A DNA stretch of 64,000 nucleotides, from NCBI GenBank assembly GCA_964247055.1, contig OZ176057.1, positions 4,030,001 to 4,094,000 of the forward strand, read 5' to 3'. Positions 1 to 12,690 of this stretch are shown piece after piece. The notes under the pieces were generated by a model. It did not search any database, had not been told where the DNA came from, and was given only the letters and a program-made list of their open reading frames with translations. The position numbers and the translations under genes are program-made. Within the stretch, counting starts at the first letter, position 1; each line of letters opens with the position of its first letter. This stretch comes from Paragordius varius. Its lineage: Eukaryota; Nematomorpha.

Positions 1-333
1 ACTTTTTTAATATAATTTGAGGATGTTGAAAATATCAATCAATTGGTATACAATATTAGTTTGCCTTAATTTTTATATTAGTATTGTATTTTATAATAAA
101 AATTTAAAATAAAGCAATGAACCTTTTAGAAATCTTGGGCATCGAATTACATAAAAATCTTTAAGCGTTTTATACTGTTTCTTTCATGACACATTCTGAA
201 GTATGCTTTAACATAATTTAATATTATATTTTTGAAAAAAGTACACTTTTTTTAAATTATTTCTAGTTGATTTTAAAATTTAGCATATATTTAAAACTTT
301 ATCGCGATATCCCACTTTGGCGTTTATGTTAAC
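1..333. other. AT-rich intergenic DNA
   Basis: No credible coding exon, RNA gene or repeat boundary is visible. The stretch lies outside the 8-bp duplication that marks the start of the neighbouring hAT-like element. Confidence 0.5.
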
Positions 334-558
334 ACTTAAAGATAATGTGACCAGATATTTAAAACCCTGGCGCAGTACAAAATTAAAACACTTTGCCTAT
401 TTTTTAACCGGATTTTCGGTGTTTTATATTAAATGATATTGTTCTTTACTATTTATAAGCTCATAAGAAACAATTAAAATATCCAACAATAAATTTATTA
501 AAAATTAAATATAAATGTATGTACATATAATTATATATATGGATATATAATGATACTA

Positions 559-1077
559 GCATTAAGCAGCCCGAAAAAGTCCTTCGGACTGGGGGTGGGG
601 GGGGGGGCTATTAAAAAAGGGACAATAAAATGATCCACATATGTGGATTATTTCGAAACATTATTTATTAGCTATGATCTCATAGGAATTTCAAAACGGT
701 GCATTCATACTAATATATTGTTTACTTGGGCGAAAAATAAATTCAAACAATTACTTAAGATTTTTTTTGGAAAAATGACATTTTACGGGAGGAGCGGGTA
801 AAGCGCAATCGAAAATAAGTAAAAAATCATATTTTAAATTGAATGGTCCATTTTCCAGAAAATTCTCTCAAAGACACGATTTCTGTGGACTTCTGTTTTC
901 AAAAAAAACCGTTTTTTACACGGGGTAGGCCCGAACTGGGGGCCTAATATAAAAAAAGGGCCAAGTTGACGGGGTATTCATCAATGATTATTTCGACATT
1001 TGGATTTGAATGGATCTACCGGTTTCCCGGAAATAGATCACCAAGCTTTCCATTTTTATAAATATATAGATTATAAA
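559..1077. repeat. Interspersed family R1, copy a
   Basis: This copy shares long segments with four others (37827-39500, 46978-47545, 53990-55830, 60690-61467). Shared landmarks are the opening near AGCAGCCCGA, a block around TGATCCACATATGTGGATTA, the block GGCCCGAACTGGGGGCC, a CCGGTTTCCCGG-like hairpin and an end near AAATATATAGATTATA. This copy lacks the ~300-bp tandem units seen in copies b and d. There is no coding capacity. The class is unknown; a Helitron-like non-autonomous element is one possibility. Confidence 0.6.
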
Positions 1078-1419
1078 TGGTATGTTTGTTTTAAAAATGA
1101 TAATTGACAAAAACAATATAATTACCAATATATGATAATAAAAATAGAGGGAAACAATATATCTGGTTTTTATAAGATGTTGCGGTGCAGATAAAATCAT
1201 CACACGATCTTATGAAAGTTCTGTTCCTTAGCTTTTTAGAAAATATTACTATTTGACAGCAGGTAAAACTATGCGTTGATGAAGAAAAGATAGGTGAATG
1301 GATAGAAAATTATTCAAATGCCGACTTTGCTACAGTGTAAAATTCAAAAACAATTCAAATAGTTGTGAGTCTATCCAATCAATGGTATATGACGTGACAT
1401 AATTATTAAGAAATAATTA

Positions 1420-2544
1420 CGCTAGACAACAAATTTTAACTTTTTTTAACTGCCATTCTTGTAAATTTAAAATTTATTTCATTAAAGTACATAATTAGTA
1501 TATCTGAAAAGAAAATTGGTCCTGCATGCAAGATTTTTTTTATATTAGAGATTATAGATAATTTTTGACCCCGATTTAACATTAAACTCGAAAGTTCGAA
1601 AATTAAAAGTTTTAGATATGAAGCCATGTATTTTATATCATTCGAAAGAGTGCAAAAAACTGCATCTTTAAAATGGTAGTAAGTCATTTAAATCAATCGG
1701 ATGTAAAAGTTATTTGGATTTAAATGGTCGAAATTCTCAATTCTTAAATAAGTCAAGAATTTTCACAGACAAAGTAATTTGAAAATCATAAATATTATTT
1801 TAATATAATTATTAGGGTTATATAAGTATTTAATTAAAAAAAAATGTTTGAAAAAGCTTTTGGTTTGCTTTTTTAATAAAAATTATTATTATCATAATTA
1901 ATTTACCTACTGGATACTAAAATGCATAGTTATAACTGTAAATTTACTACATAATGGCTATAAAAGATCAAAAAGACCTTAAACTTTGTTTTTATATTTA
2001 AAATTTCGAAATTATCAGCCTCGTAAAGAAAATAAATTAATATTGATGAGATGGTAATTTTTAAAAAAGAAAAAAACTTAAAAATGGCTGTTTTGAGTGA
2101 CATAAAAGCAATAAAAAATGTTATAATCAAAAAAACTTTCTTGTGTTATCTTTTTTGGACATTCATCACCATCTAAACAAAGTTTGAGCTATTTTTATCC
2201 ATTAGTTTTAAAAATATATTAATTAAAAAAAATGCTCTCGCTTCGAGCGTTTGTCGCTCTTTGTGTCCAATATTAACTGTCGATGTAATACATAATAGTA
2301 TGCATTTTAGAGAGTTTTTATTACTCTTTCGAATGATATATTACAAATGGGCATTACTTGTTTATTTTCAAAGAAAAACATTTTTTAGTAAAATTTTGAT
2401 AAAGAGGGCGCATTATTAAAAAAATCAAATTATACAAAATTCTTCCAACGAATTATAATTTTTATTTCAGATTTACTGTTAAAATGATACTAAATATCAG
2501 AAAATGCAAAAAACTCGAGTGGCAGAAAAATTTGTTGTCCAGTG
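1420..2544. mobile_element. Non-autonomous TIR transposon with 3-bp TTA duplication, copy 1
   Basis: The ends are inverted repeats of the form CACTAGACAACAAATTTTT (CGCTAGACAAC on the left; CACTGGACAACAAATTTTT read inward from the right). They are flanked on both sides by TTA. A second copy lies in the opposite orientation at 20700-24203 with TAA on both sides. A 3-bp TWA duplication fits PIF/Harbinger-type insertion, although the terminal bases are not those usually seen in that group. Both copies keep a similar ~80-codon open stretch near one end, possibly a transposase relic. A GC-richer core lies near 2230-2265. Confidence 0.6.
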
Positions 2545-3784
2545 TTATTTTTTATAATAGTAATAATATCTAAAAATAATAAATTATATATATTTTTCAA
2601 ATTTATGTATTTCTCCTAATAATTTATGGTTTTGCGAAATTTTATCTAAAAAAGCTTTACAATTTTTTTCTGTATTTTTGACTATTACAATTGCTTCCAA
2701 TGTATCTATTGTGAGTTGTTTTTTCCGTAGTCCATATTTTGTTTATAGGAAAAGGCACGGAAAAGAAAATTAAAATGAAAAGAATTAATAAAAAAAATTA
2801 TTATGTGTGTGTGTGTGTGTATGGCAAAATTAAAATAGGTGTATCAATTTGTTTATGCACAAAAGAATGAAAAGAAAACTGGCTAAAAATTAAATAGGGA
2901 AGCAAAATAAGGAACATACCTCCAAGTTTTTTTTTCCTAGAAAAAAAAGGTTATATCGAAACCAAATATAACGAATTTTAAAAATAATATGTTGCGGAAA
3001 TATAAAAATTTTCCGTTTGATAATTATAATTAAAGTAAACTCAAATTTAATTTAGCTGAAACTTATATGAAACAAAATGAATTTTCAAAAGATAAATTTA
3101 CTAAAATATTAATTTATTTTTATTTTTGCGGTCGCTTTTGCGGAAGCCCTGAGTGAAAGGTTGGCCTAAATCTGGAGTCTTATATTGATAGTTCCGTCAC
3201 TTCGCGAATGGCTGCATTCATAAGCGATTTGACCGGTCCAAAACCCAATTCCTTGTATAATTAGAGCAGAAAATAAAATATTAAAATTAAAAGCCATAGT
3301 TTTTTACAGCAAAAAAACCATTATTTATTTTAACTAAGGGTACTCTATCGAATTCTACAAACAAAACTTGTAAAAATAAATGGTAATTAAACATATTTAT
3401 AAAAAAAATTATTTCAAAAAGCAGTACAAAAGTCAGCGCAGTACAGGCGCGGTTTTTTTTCGAAAATCCAGTACTGTACTGCGAAAAACAGCCTATCTGG
3501 TCACTTTACTTAAAGAGGGTTTTTTTATTTTGTCCACGATGACTGATACATTTTACTCCCAAATTTAAATCTTGTAAATAAACTATTCTTTTGTAAATAA
3601 TTTTATTTAAAATTAATTATGAAGCTCTCTCCTGTATTAGATAAAATGCCGTTTTTTACAGTTTTGTACCTAGAGTCTAAAATTGGGACAAGTCTAAAAC
3701 ATAATTAAAGTAAGCTGATTTTGAAGTCAATAAATAACCAGTTTTTAGCGGTAAAATCAATATTGAAAGTTAATTGTTTTAATT

Positions 3785-4858
3785 ATGGTGCTTTTAGTTT
3801 TGGCCTTCACTAGTGGTATAAGAAAATCATTTTGTGATAAGTGCTCCATATCAGAAAATGACAAAATTTGACTACATTTTTGTGATTAATTTTTTTGATG
3901 ATATAAACTAATTATAAAAAGCAAAACAATTATTTTATGATGTTTTAATTTTTAAGATGGCTCCGAAAGTCCAAAATTTTATGCTCTTCAAAAGGGGCAA
4001 CTTCTTCCATAAACGCAAAATGCTGGAATTTTGCGATATAATTTTTAAATATATGTAAAATTTTGACATAAAAAATATTAAAAATGCTCACTTTCAAAAA
4101 TTTAATTTTTAGCAAAATTTTGTTGAAGCTACTTTGAGCTATTTATATGCATGATGGAAACGGTATAAAAACGCTTTTAGATATTGTACACCTTTTTTAT
4201 ATAAATGAGCAGAACTTTTTTAACGTCTGAAATTTCAATTTAAAGGTTCGTTAACTTTTAATTTTCAGTGAATTTCATATAAATACACAATTTATATTTG
4301 ACATAAATTTGAAGACAAACGAATTTTTTAATTAAATTCTGAGGTGATAGAAATGTTTTGCATCATGAAATTATTTAAAAAAATAATTTTATAAATCAAC
4401 CGTTTTTATTTCGTTTTTATCACGTCTAACAAGAATGAAGTAGGCATCAACAAAATCAAGATTATATTTTTGATTTTATACAAAATATTTTTTTGATATC
4501 TAAAGTAGATATTTAAATTTTTTATAGCGATTCAGCATTTTTTCGTTTTAATTAAAAAAACTAGCCCGTATTAGAAGAGCACAAGATTTGGGACCGTCGG
4601 AGCCTACGTTTAAAAATTAAAACTTTTTGAAAATATTAGCTAGCTTATAATATATTTTGGTGATATTTTTTAAAATGAAGCATTTAGTTTTTATCAAAAA
4701 ATTTTATTACAAAAAATGTGCTCAAATTTTGCCAAATTCTGATACGGATAACTTTCTTATGTCACTCGTAAGTGAAATTCCGAATATAATTTTCTATCAA
4801 ATAACAAAAGAAATAACTTTCTTATATCGCTCCTAAGCCCCAAAACCAAGAGCACCAT
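3785..4858. repeat. Foldback (palindromic) family B, copy 1
   Basis: The left end reads ATGGTGCTTTTAGTTTTGGC and the reverse complement of the right end reads ATGGTGCTCTTGGTTTTGGG. The arms match over several hundred bases with landmarks in the same order: CAGAAAATG, then AAAAGCAAAACAAT, then GGCTCCGAAAGTCC. No protein is encoded. A lone copy of the terminus, 19 identical bases, lies at 36759-36777. Confidence 0.65.
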
Positions 4859-4929
4859 GAGATTTCTGATACATTATTCTCTTGAAATATATATTTTATC
4901 ATAATATTTTATTGTATTCGAATATTCAT

Positions 4930-5230
4930 ATTTTAGCTCTTAGATATAAAACAATCCCAAAAGATCACGAAGTGTCAAGATAATGTCCAGTTTGGAGGAG
5001 CGAAAAAATTTGGGACTTTCGAACCCATATATGAATTTTTTTATATGTTTAATATATTTTTGTCATTTTTTTGGAATAATTAAGTTTTTACAAAAAAATT
5101 GTTTAACAAAATATGCTCATATTTGTCATTTTCGGAGATAAAGTTACTACAAAAGTAATAATCACCCGTAAGATCCAAAAACAGGCACGATAATATCTGA
5201 TACCTCCTATCCAAATATATATCATCAGGA
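4930..5230 (-). repeat. Solo reverse arm of foldback family B
   Basis: Read on the minus strand this stretch shows the family B landmarks in order: a TTTTTGGATCTTACGGGTGA-like start, GAAAATGACAAATATGAGC, then GGTTCGAAAGTCCC. It sits between copy 1 and the left arm of copy 2, so it is probably a partial duplicate. Confidence 0.5.
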
Positions 5231-5647
5231 TATATATATTTACTCCCAATTTGGGGCGCAGTTTAACTTACTATTTGGCTTTGGTCGCCTGCTTATATTT
5301 CACAGTGTCCGCAAAAATAACTTCATGAATATATATTCTGGCAGGAAAATGTATCAGGATTATCTTGGTGCTTTTGGTTTTGGCCCTTATAGGGACATAA
5401 GTGTTTCGCATCAGAAAATGTCAAAATTTACGCATATATTTTTAAAAAATATTTTGGTAAAAGCTAGAGACTTTATTCCAAATATCGCTAAAATATATCA
5501 TAAACTACATATAAAAAGCAAAACAATATTTTTAAAAAACTCTAATATGTGGGCTCCGAAAGTCCCATATTTTTTGCTTATTGTTACATATGCATATTAT
5601 AATTTTGTTTTTTGTATGTATGATAATTTTAGTTACATTTGCATAGT

Positions 5648-5885
5648 TGTTAAGTTGGATCCTACTGTCGTAGACACAAACGCACCTATATAATTGTAAA
5701 CACTTATATCTCTTTGTGATACACCTAGTTAATGTAAATTGTAGCTTCAAGCAAAATAGTTAGTATATAATTGCTGTATTATAATATCACACACACTTGT
5801 TTGATTTCTGGTATTTTAATAAATGTTTTCTGTTTAATATAACTTTTCTTCTATCATTCTGTGTAATATAACTTAACTTCTATCA
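5648..5885 (+). repeat. 5' LTR of the Gypsy-type element
   Basis: This 238-bp direct repeat is about 96% identical to the copy at 9687-9924, starts TGTT and ends ATCA. It contains an AATAAA-like signal near its end. A TGGCGCGG stretch directly downstream is in the place expected for the tRNA primer-binding site. Confidence 0.9.
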
Positions 5886-8800
5886 TTGGCGCGGTAATGA
5901 ACTTGGCAAAAATTTCTCTAGAAAGCTTTGATGAAAAGGAAAATTTGGACCGATAAGTTATATACATTCAGCGAATGCTAGCTGCAAAAAACAAGACGGC
6001 AAACGACAACAATTGCAAGACGTTATTTCTCGCTTACGCAGGAATGTCGGTCACAAAGAAATTCGAACAATTCCTTTTACCAAATTCGCTTGATAATACC
6101 TCCTGGCCGGACATCATTGAAGCCGGCAGGAAAATTTTTGAATCGAATAGGACAAACATATTTCAGGCCAGATTCAATTTCGTAAAACTTCGCTGGAAAG
6201 AAAATGAAACATTTACGGAATTTCTTTTACGAGTCAAAAACCGAAGCCGCAAAATGCAACTTCAAGCTTGACATCGATGAAAAAATGCGCGACATGTTTA
6301 TTGCAAGCCTGGGAGTGGAAAAATTAGAACTAGATCTGTTTACTAGATTCCCCGATGCCATGTGGGGAAACGAAGCTGTAACCCTCAAACAAGTGGTAGA
6401 CATTGCCCTCATCTATGAAAAAGCACATCAACTAACAACAAGGCCATATGTTGCAGACTACAGTTCGGAAATATCAAAACAAGTGTCAATTCGGGTTAGG
6501 TCATGCACCCGGCAAATGCCCAGCTTGGGGCAAACAATGTTATAAATGCCAAGGCTGGAATCAATCACTTCCAACCGTGCTGCAAGAAGAAAAGGATCAG
6601 CAACGTTCAGCATGTTGAATCTGGATCCACCCCCAAGATAACAATAATAATAAATGGCAAGCCAATACGCATGATTATAGACACAGGTTCAAGCGTATCC
6701 ATAATTGATTGTCAAGCGTGGGAAAAAATTGGGGAGCCCGAGTTGCAACAAACAGGCCCAGATTTGTATAGCCATGGTGGACAAAGAATCAATTCCAAGG
6801 GTAGTTGTATGGTTACACGGTACAATGCGATGGTAAAACAAAATCTTTGGCGTGTATGGTTGTAAGCGGCAAGAAGGCCCCAGCAATTCTTGGTTGGGAT
6901 TGGCTACAAGAATTCCCGAATGCCATACAGTTGATAAATTGTCGTAAATGTTTTAATATTAATTTTGGGAAAATTCATTTGTTAATAAATTTAATTCACT
7001 TTTTGTGAAAAGTTAGGGTGTTTCACTGGAACCCCTATCAAACTTTTATTTAAAAAACAATACAAAACCAAAAATTTTTAAGTGTCGCCGCATCCCGATA
7101 CCGTTAAAAGAAAAAGTCAACAAATTAAGAGACTTTTAGAAGCGGACGTAATCAAACCATTAGACGCTACGACTGAGAAACTAAACTGGGCCACCCCTAT
7201 TGTTTGTATAATAAAAGCGAATGGTGCTTTAAGGTTATGTGCAGATTATCGTGTTACAATAAATCCACATCTAGTAGATGACAGTCATAATATACCGACA
7301 TTTGACGAATTAGTTTCAAAAATAGGATTAGGAGTATCATTTTCGGTAATCGATTTGAAAGACGCATATCTGCAATTGCTAATAGATCAAGAAAGTCAAA
7401 AGTTACTAACAATTACCACACCCCTAGGGTATTTTACATATAAAAGGCTTCCCTTTGGCCTAACAAGCGCCCCCTGCATTTTTCAAAATTAATGGATAAG
7501 ATATTAGGTGACTCTGCCCAGTAACAGCTGTATATTTAGACGATATTTTAATAACAGGAAAAAACCGAAACAAACATAAAAGAAACTTAGAAAAGGTATT
7601 TAAGGGTTTAGATGATTCTGGTTTAAAATTAAGTAAAGGCAAACTAAAACTTTTTCAACCGTCTGTAAGTTATTTGGGATATGTTATATTACCAGCTGCC
7701 GATAAAGTTAAAGCCATACAAGACTCCCCAAGACCCACTGACAAAACAACACTCAAGTCCTTCTTAGGCTTAATAAATTTTCACACACACGATTTCTCCC
7801 GAAATTACATGAGTTTGGCTATACTTCACGACCTAAGCAGTTATAAAAAACCTTGGATATGGACCAAAAACCACGAGGACTGTTTTAACAGAGTTAAAAA
7901 ATTAATATGTAATACTGTTAAACTAACTCCGTTCAATCCTGGGTTACCTATAATAATCGAAACAGACGCCTCGAATAAAGGGTACGTAGCAGTGTTACTA
8001 CAGAACGCGCAGGAGGGCATAAATAAACCCATTGCCTTATCTAGAAAGTGGTCTAAACCCGAAGAAAATTATTCAGTGATAGAAAAGGAATCATAAGCCA
8101 TACTTTTCGCTTTTGAAAAATTTAGAACGTTCATTACGGGGAAGAGGTTTAAACTGCGTACTGATCACAAACCACTAATAAAGCTGTCTGGAAATAATCG
8201 TAAATTAGACCAAATAAATAATTCCAAGCTATTACGTTGGATATATAAAGCTAGCGAATTTAATTACAATCTACGGTACATTAAAAGCCACGAAAACATT
8301 GCAGATCCATTGTCCCGCATGCCGACAGAACCACAACAACAAGACACAGAAAGCCTTCAAACAGCAGAACATGTATGATTTTTCAATAGTAATCTATTCA
8401 ATATAAATCGTGACCATATTAGAAGCCAGACCGAAACCGACCCTGTATTAAAACAGGTAATAAGGGCACTAAGAACAAACAACTGCTCCAATAAAATATT
8501 ACATCCATTCCAAAGTTTTAGAAATGAAATTAAAAATACATACGGGTTATTATATTGGCATGATAGATTAATGATTCCCGAATCTCAAAAAATAAATATC
8601 TTACAATTATTACACGTCGGACACCCCGGATCCAAAGCAATGTACGAACAAGCAAAACAAATTGTCTTTTGGCACAACATGGAAAGCGACATAAAAAAGT
8701 GGGTAGATACGTGTAAAAAGTGTCAAGAAAACCGTCCGATGCGAAAAAATCCCGCATAAAATTGGAACATGAATACAGCAATATGGGAGAGATTACATCT

Positions 8801-9686
8801 AGATATAGCAGGCCCGATAGACAATTATTATTGGATAGTTCTTATTGACAGTTATTCTCGATGGGTTGAAGTTAAACTATCGAAAACGATATCGACCAAA
8901 AATATCTTAAATTTCCTAGACGAATGTTTCAGTCGATATGGATCTCCAAGAATGATAGTAACCGACAACGCGTCTTACTTTACATCTGAGGAGCTTAAAA
9001 AATTCATGGAAACGGGAAACATTAAACATGTAACATCAGTTCCCTATCATAAACTAACGGAATGGTGGGACGAGTGATATATACCCTAAAAACACATTAG
9101 TCAGCAGAAGACGATGACCCACATTCAAAAATAAATAACAGGCTTTGGGGATACAGCACTTACATACACAGTGCTACAAATACATGTCCCGCTCAACTTT
9201 TCCTAAAACGTACCCTACCCAATCCAATCACATGGCTACAATATAAACAAACAGACTTCTTAGACGATGTACAACCGAATCAAGAATACCATGAAAACGA
9301 AAAAGTCTACATAAAACTTGAACTAGCGAATGGGTGGCGAGAAGGAATTGTAGATAAACGACTCGGATTACTCTCATATGAAATACAAGATGATAACAAA
9401 ATCATCCGAAAACACGCCGACCAACTGAGACCAAGGGAAGGAGGTGAAAGAATATTGGATTAGACAATTTCACCCACTCCACCATCGCATGACCTATATG
9501 TTAGGTACCCTACTGCCACGACTGAAGCCCCGACCTTACCTCCGCCCCAACCCTCGGAATCCATCATTGTGTTGCCATCCCAACAAACACCCATTATAGC
9601 ACCTACCACTGACACTCACACAGAACGGGATACCCTACACGAATCCGACACCTACCACATAGATATCAAGGACAGGGAAAGAGTGA

Positions 9687-9924
9687 TGTTGAGTTAGATC
9701 CTACTGTCGTAGACACAAACGCACCTATATAATTGTAAACACTTATATCTCTTTGTGATACACCTAGTTAATGTTAATTGTAGCTTCAAGCAAAATAGTT
9801 AGTATATAATTGCTGCATTATAATATCACACACACTTGTTTGATTTCTGGTATTTTAATAAATGTTTTCTGTTTGGTATAACTTTACTTCTATCATTCTG
9901 TGTACTATAACTTTACTTCTATCA
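9687..9924 (+). repeat. 3' LTR of the Gypsy-type element
   Basis: This direct repeat of the 5' LTR has the same length and the same TG...CA ends. It is followed at once by ATAGT, the second half of the target duplication. Confidence 0.9.
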
Positions 9925-10099
9925 ATAGTCTATATTTTTGTATTATTTAAATAACATATTTATTAGTTTACTCAATATTTTTTTTTGTTTTATTTGATAT
10001 CATGCAAATTAATTTTACACAAAAATATTATATAAAGCCGATGAATAATTAATGAATTATATTTTACTTTTTAGTTTCTACTATTTTTACTTTTGTTAC

Positions 10100-10520
10100 T
10101 TTCTAATTCAATCATTACAATTACATTGGTCCAAGACGAGTATCGACTCGCGACCTTCGCATCAGACGAATGAGTAAGGGGTTTTGCTGCTGGCTGTGGT
10201 GAGCGCATGGCCTTATTGCTACCACGAAAGAAACTCCCTTCCAACTGTTCTTTAAACGAGTATCCCCCATTGACCTGGATAAACACAAAAACAACAACCT
10301 CGGACGCACCCAGTCCGCGTCGTGAGTTCTCCATAGACCAACGGATAATGATCAAAAACGAACAGGGTCTCCTGGATGGCGAGCAGGCGAGGTCGTCGAT
10401 AGAACCGGTCTTCTTTCTTACAGCGTATGGGATCAGGAAAACAACAAGATGGTCAGAAAGCACGCGGATCAAATGAAACACGTCCCACCCGCCAACTCAA
10501 CTACATCGGTTACTCAAAAA
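10100..10520 (+). mobile_element. Remnant of a second Gypsy-type element (pol tail)
   Basis: A GC-richer island whose plus-strand reading resembles the C-terminal tail of pol in the neighbouring LTR element: a basic Gly-Trp-Arg start, a Leu-Leu-Ser-Tyr stretch and an Arg-Lys-His-Ala-Asp-Gln motif. No LTRs were found around it. It is an old fragment of a related but different family. Confidence 0.5.
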
Positions 10521-10670
10521 ATAGTAATGATAGTAGTAACGACATTAACACTAATAATAATGGTAATAGTATTAATATAATAGTAATGACAATATCTATG
10601 ATAAAATAAATGATAATAATAATGAAATTAGTAATATTATAATGTAAATAGTAATAATGACAAAATTTAT
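10520..10670. repeat. Trinucleotide-biased low-complexity tract
   Basis: Mostly AAT, AGT and AAC triplets, such as GTAATGATAGTAGTAACG, lying directly after the pol-tail remnant. It may be an expanded simple repeat at the end of that fragment. Confidence 0.5.
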
Positions 10671-10744
10671 GAAAATCCGCTCGAGCGTCGCTACCCTGAG
10701 CGAATTCGGCGGAAATTGGTGGGGTTCTCCTAAGGGTGTAATGA

Positions 10745-10980
10745 TTTTACATATGCAAATTATAATTTTTTTTTTAGTATGTCTGATACAAATTAGTGAT
10801 ATTTGAATAGACTATATTTTTATATTTTTATGTAAATAAGAAATCCATTAGTTACTAAAAATAATAATTATTTTATATCAAATCATGCAAATTTTGACAC
10901 AAAAATATTATATAAAGCCGATGAATAACTAAATTACTTTTTACTATTTTACTTTTGTTACTTCCTACACCTCAATTATC
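10745..10980 (+). repeat. Duplicate of the LTR element's target region (empty site)
   Basis: This stretch matches 5585-5647 joined directly to 9925-10100. The shared segments run from CATATGCAAATTATAATTTT through TATTATATAAAGCCGATGAA to TACTTTTGTTACTT. It therefore shows the target before the LTR element arrived: the paralogous junction reads GAATAGACTATA with no insert. Confidence 0.6.
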
Positions 10981-11772
10981 ATTACAACTACACTCATCTA
11001 AAATGAGCTCTGGTAGCCCGATTAAAATATTAAATACATGCCAAATTTTGATAACAAAAAATATTTTTAAAAAAGGCTTACTTTTCTTAAGTATTTAATC
11101 TTTACTAAAATTTATTGAATCGCACTCAATACTATTGAGGCAGGATGAAAATGGTATATAAACGCTTTATATCATATAACCTTTTTTTAAATGATTCTTG
11201 TTAATATTAAACATTTCTATCTTTTCAATTTATTGAATCGTTTGCATAAAAATTATGGTGAATTTTTGTAAAAAACAATATTCATTTAACTTAATTTGAA
11301 GGCAAGCGAATGCTTTAATTAAAAATCTGAGGTGATAGACGCATTCAGCATTATTAAATTATAAATGTTTTTATGATATTTTAAAGCATTTTTCTAATCA
11401 TTTTCGATATAGTATGAATCACGCTTCAACAATTGCTAAAAGTTATTATGATACAATCATGCGTTTTATTTAGCATATTATATTTTTTTCGGGCAATCCC
11501 TGCATTTTTGTGTTTATTTTAAGAGGACTAGTATATTTAAAAGCTCAAAAAATTTGGGTTTTCGGAGCCTACATCAAAAAATTAATGTTTTTAAAAAATA
11601 AATATTGTTTTACTTTTATATTAGTTTATAAAATATTTTACGTAGCCACTAAAATATTTTTATTTAAAAATGTGCTCAAATTTTACCATTTTCTAAGCAC
11701 CCACCACAAACGTGTCATTAATTTTTTTAAATCCTTAGTAAGGGCCAAAACCAAAAGATCCATGATAATCCT

Positions 11773-12550
11773 GATACATTTTCCTATCAAAATGTATGTA
11801 TATTTCATCAAGTGATTTTTTTACAACCCAAATTTGGACGCATTCTTTTAGTTTATTTATAATTTATGCAATAGTTATATGCTAACGTCAAAAAGTTTAT
11901 TGATATTAATGATATTAATATACAAATAATAAAAAATTCACAAATATAGTATAAGTTTTTTTGGCAAGAAGTGCCAATAAAGTACAAAATTGTTTCCAAG
12001 TTATCCAGAGCGTTTCCCTTCATACATGTGCCTTTGAAATATTTAAGAGATTTCTGTCATGATATATCAGTATTAGAATTGTTGATTAACATATTATATC
12101 CACTTACTTGCTAAGTTCTGATCATAATATTTTTTTAATTACATAACAGAAGCGGCATTTTTCAATTTATATGCCACACATAGGTTTTCTGTATGGAGTA
12201 AATAGCTCCATTTCTAGATTACAACTAAGATGCCTTTTATCATTCCGCTTTCATCTAATTGGTGACATATTGGGCCGGTTTTCTACCCCAGACCATAGAG
12301 TTGTGAGAACCCTACTGTTTTAGAAGTTGTTTTGTTTAGAATTCAGTTAAAAAATCTTATTATCCTGTATAGATAAAAAAATCTTATAATTTTCACAGAT
12401 TTAACTTCTAAAGTCCTAAATTTAGATACCTCCAAAAAAAAAATCAGCAATTATTTAAATTAATATATCTCAAATAATTCCTAAGATCGTGATTTAAGAG
12501 CTTTTAAAAGTTAACTACTTGTAAACCATTATATACTTTTTATCATTTAC
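11773..12550. other. AT-rich intergenic DNA
   Basis: No exon, RNA gene or clear repeat boundary is visible. Open stretches are short and have no recognisable composition. Confidence 0.4.
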
Positions 12551-12559
12551 ATTCATGGT

Positions 12560-12690
12560 GTAAAATTAAAGAAAAAATGGCGGCGAAAAAGTACCAGATG
12601 AGGATTTTTATACTTTTATATTTTGTATTTATGCCTAAAAGCCTAAAGAAAGCATGTTTTTACAATTGTCTTATTGCTAAAAACATTTTT
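12560..12690 (+). repeat. Short conserved repeat with ATGGCGGCG core, copy 1
   Basis: The core AAAATGGCGGCGAAAAAGTA continues into GATGAGGATTTTTA. Close relatives occur at 28420-28540, 56190-56310 and, more diverged, 58240-58340. It opens a 69-codon reading frame, but the other copies do not keep that frame, so it is treated as a repeat and not a gene. Confidence 0.55.

Larger units (their letters stand above)
342..3507. mobile_element. Degraded non-autonomous hAT-like element with 8-bp target duplication
   Basis: The same 8 bases, ACTTAAAG, occur at 334-341 and 3508-3515. Just inside them are inverted ends, ATAATGTGACCAGATA on the left and, read inward from the right, AAAGTGACCAGATA. A related motif with GCAGTAC follows in both arms. 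An 8-bp duplication is the hAT hallmark, but no transposase was recognised. The element has been invaded by two other repeats (559-1077 and 1420-2544); without them it is about 1.5 kb. About 150 GC-richer bases near 3125-3260 lack a convincing reading frame. Confidence 0.5.
5648..9924 (+). mobile_element. Ty3/Gypsy-type LTR retrotransposon, broken
   Basis: Two direct repeats of 238 bp bound the element. Both begin TG and end CA, and both are flanked by the 5-bp target duplication ATAGT. Between them, on the plus strand and in the Ty3/Gypsy order, are gag-like sequence, an aspartic protease with a DTGS motif, reverse transcriptase, RNase H and an integrase with an HHCC-type zinc-binding region and a DDE-type core. 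The two LTRs differ at about 9 of 238 positions (about 4%), so the insertion is fairly recent but not fresh. The coding part is interrupted several times and the element is not intact. It landed inside foldback copy 2. Confidence 0.9.
5364..11772. repeat. Foldback family B, copy 2, split by an LTR element
   Basis: The left arm starts TTGGTGCTTTTGGTTTTGGC. A matching inverse arm lies at about 11510-11772 and ends GGCCAAAACCAAAAGATCC. Between them are an LTR retrotransposon (5648-9924), a Gypsy-type tail remnant (about 10100-10520) and an internal duplication (see 10745-10980). The arms are diverged, so this is an old copy that served as an insertion site. Confidence 0.5.

Noticed and set aside
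1436-1687. 83-codon minus-strand frame with a counterpart at 23891-24217
   Set aside because: Similar in both copies of the TWA-flanked transposon, but the whole element is similar at DNA level and the frame differs in length and has breaks; at most a transposase relic.
5325-5693. 122-codon plus-strand open frame
   Set aside because: It lies in the arm of foldback family B and runs into the LTR; its translation has no recognisable pattern and the other arms do not keep it.
10071-10481. 136-codon minus-strand frame
   Set aside because: It is antisense to the Gypsy-type pol-tail remnant, which explains the GC-rich open stretch.
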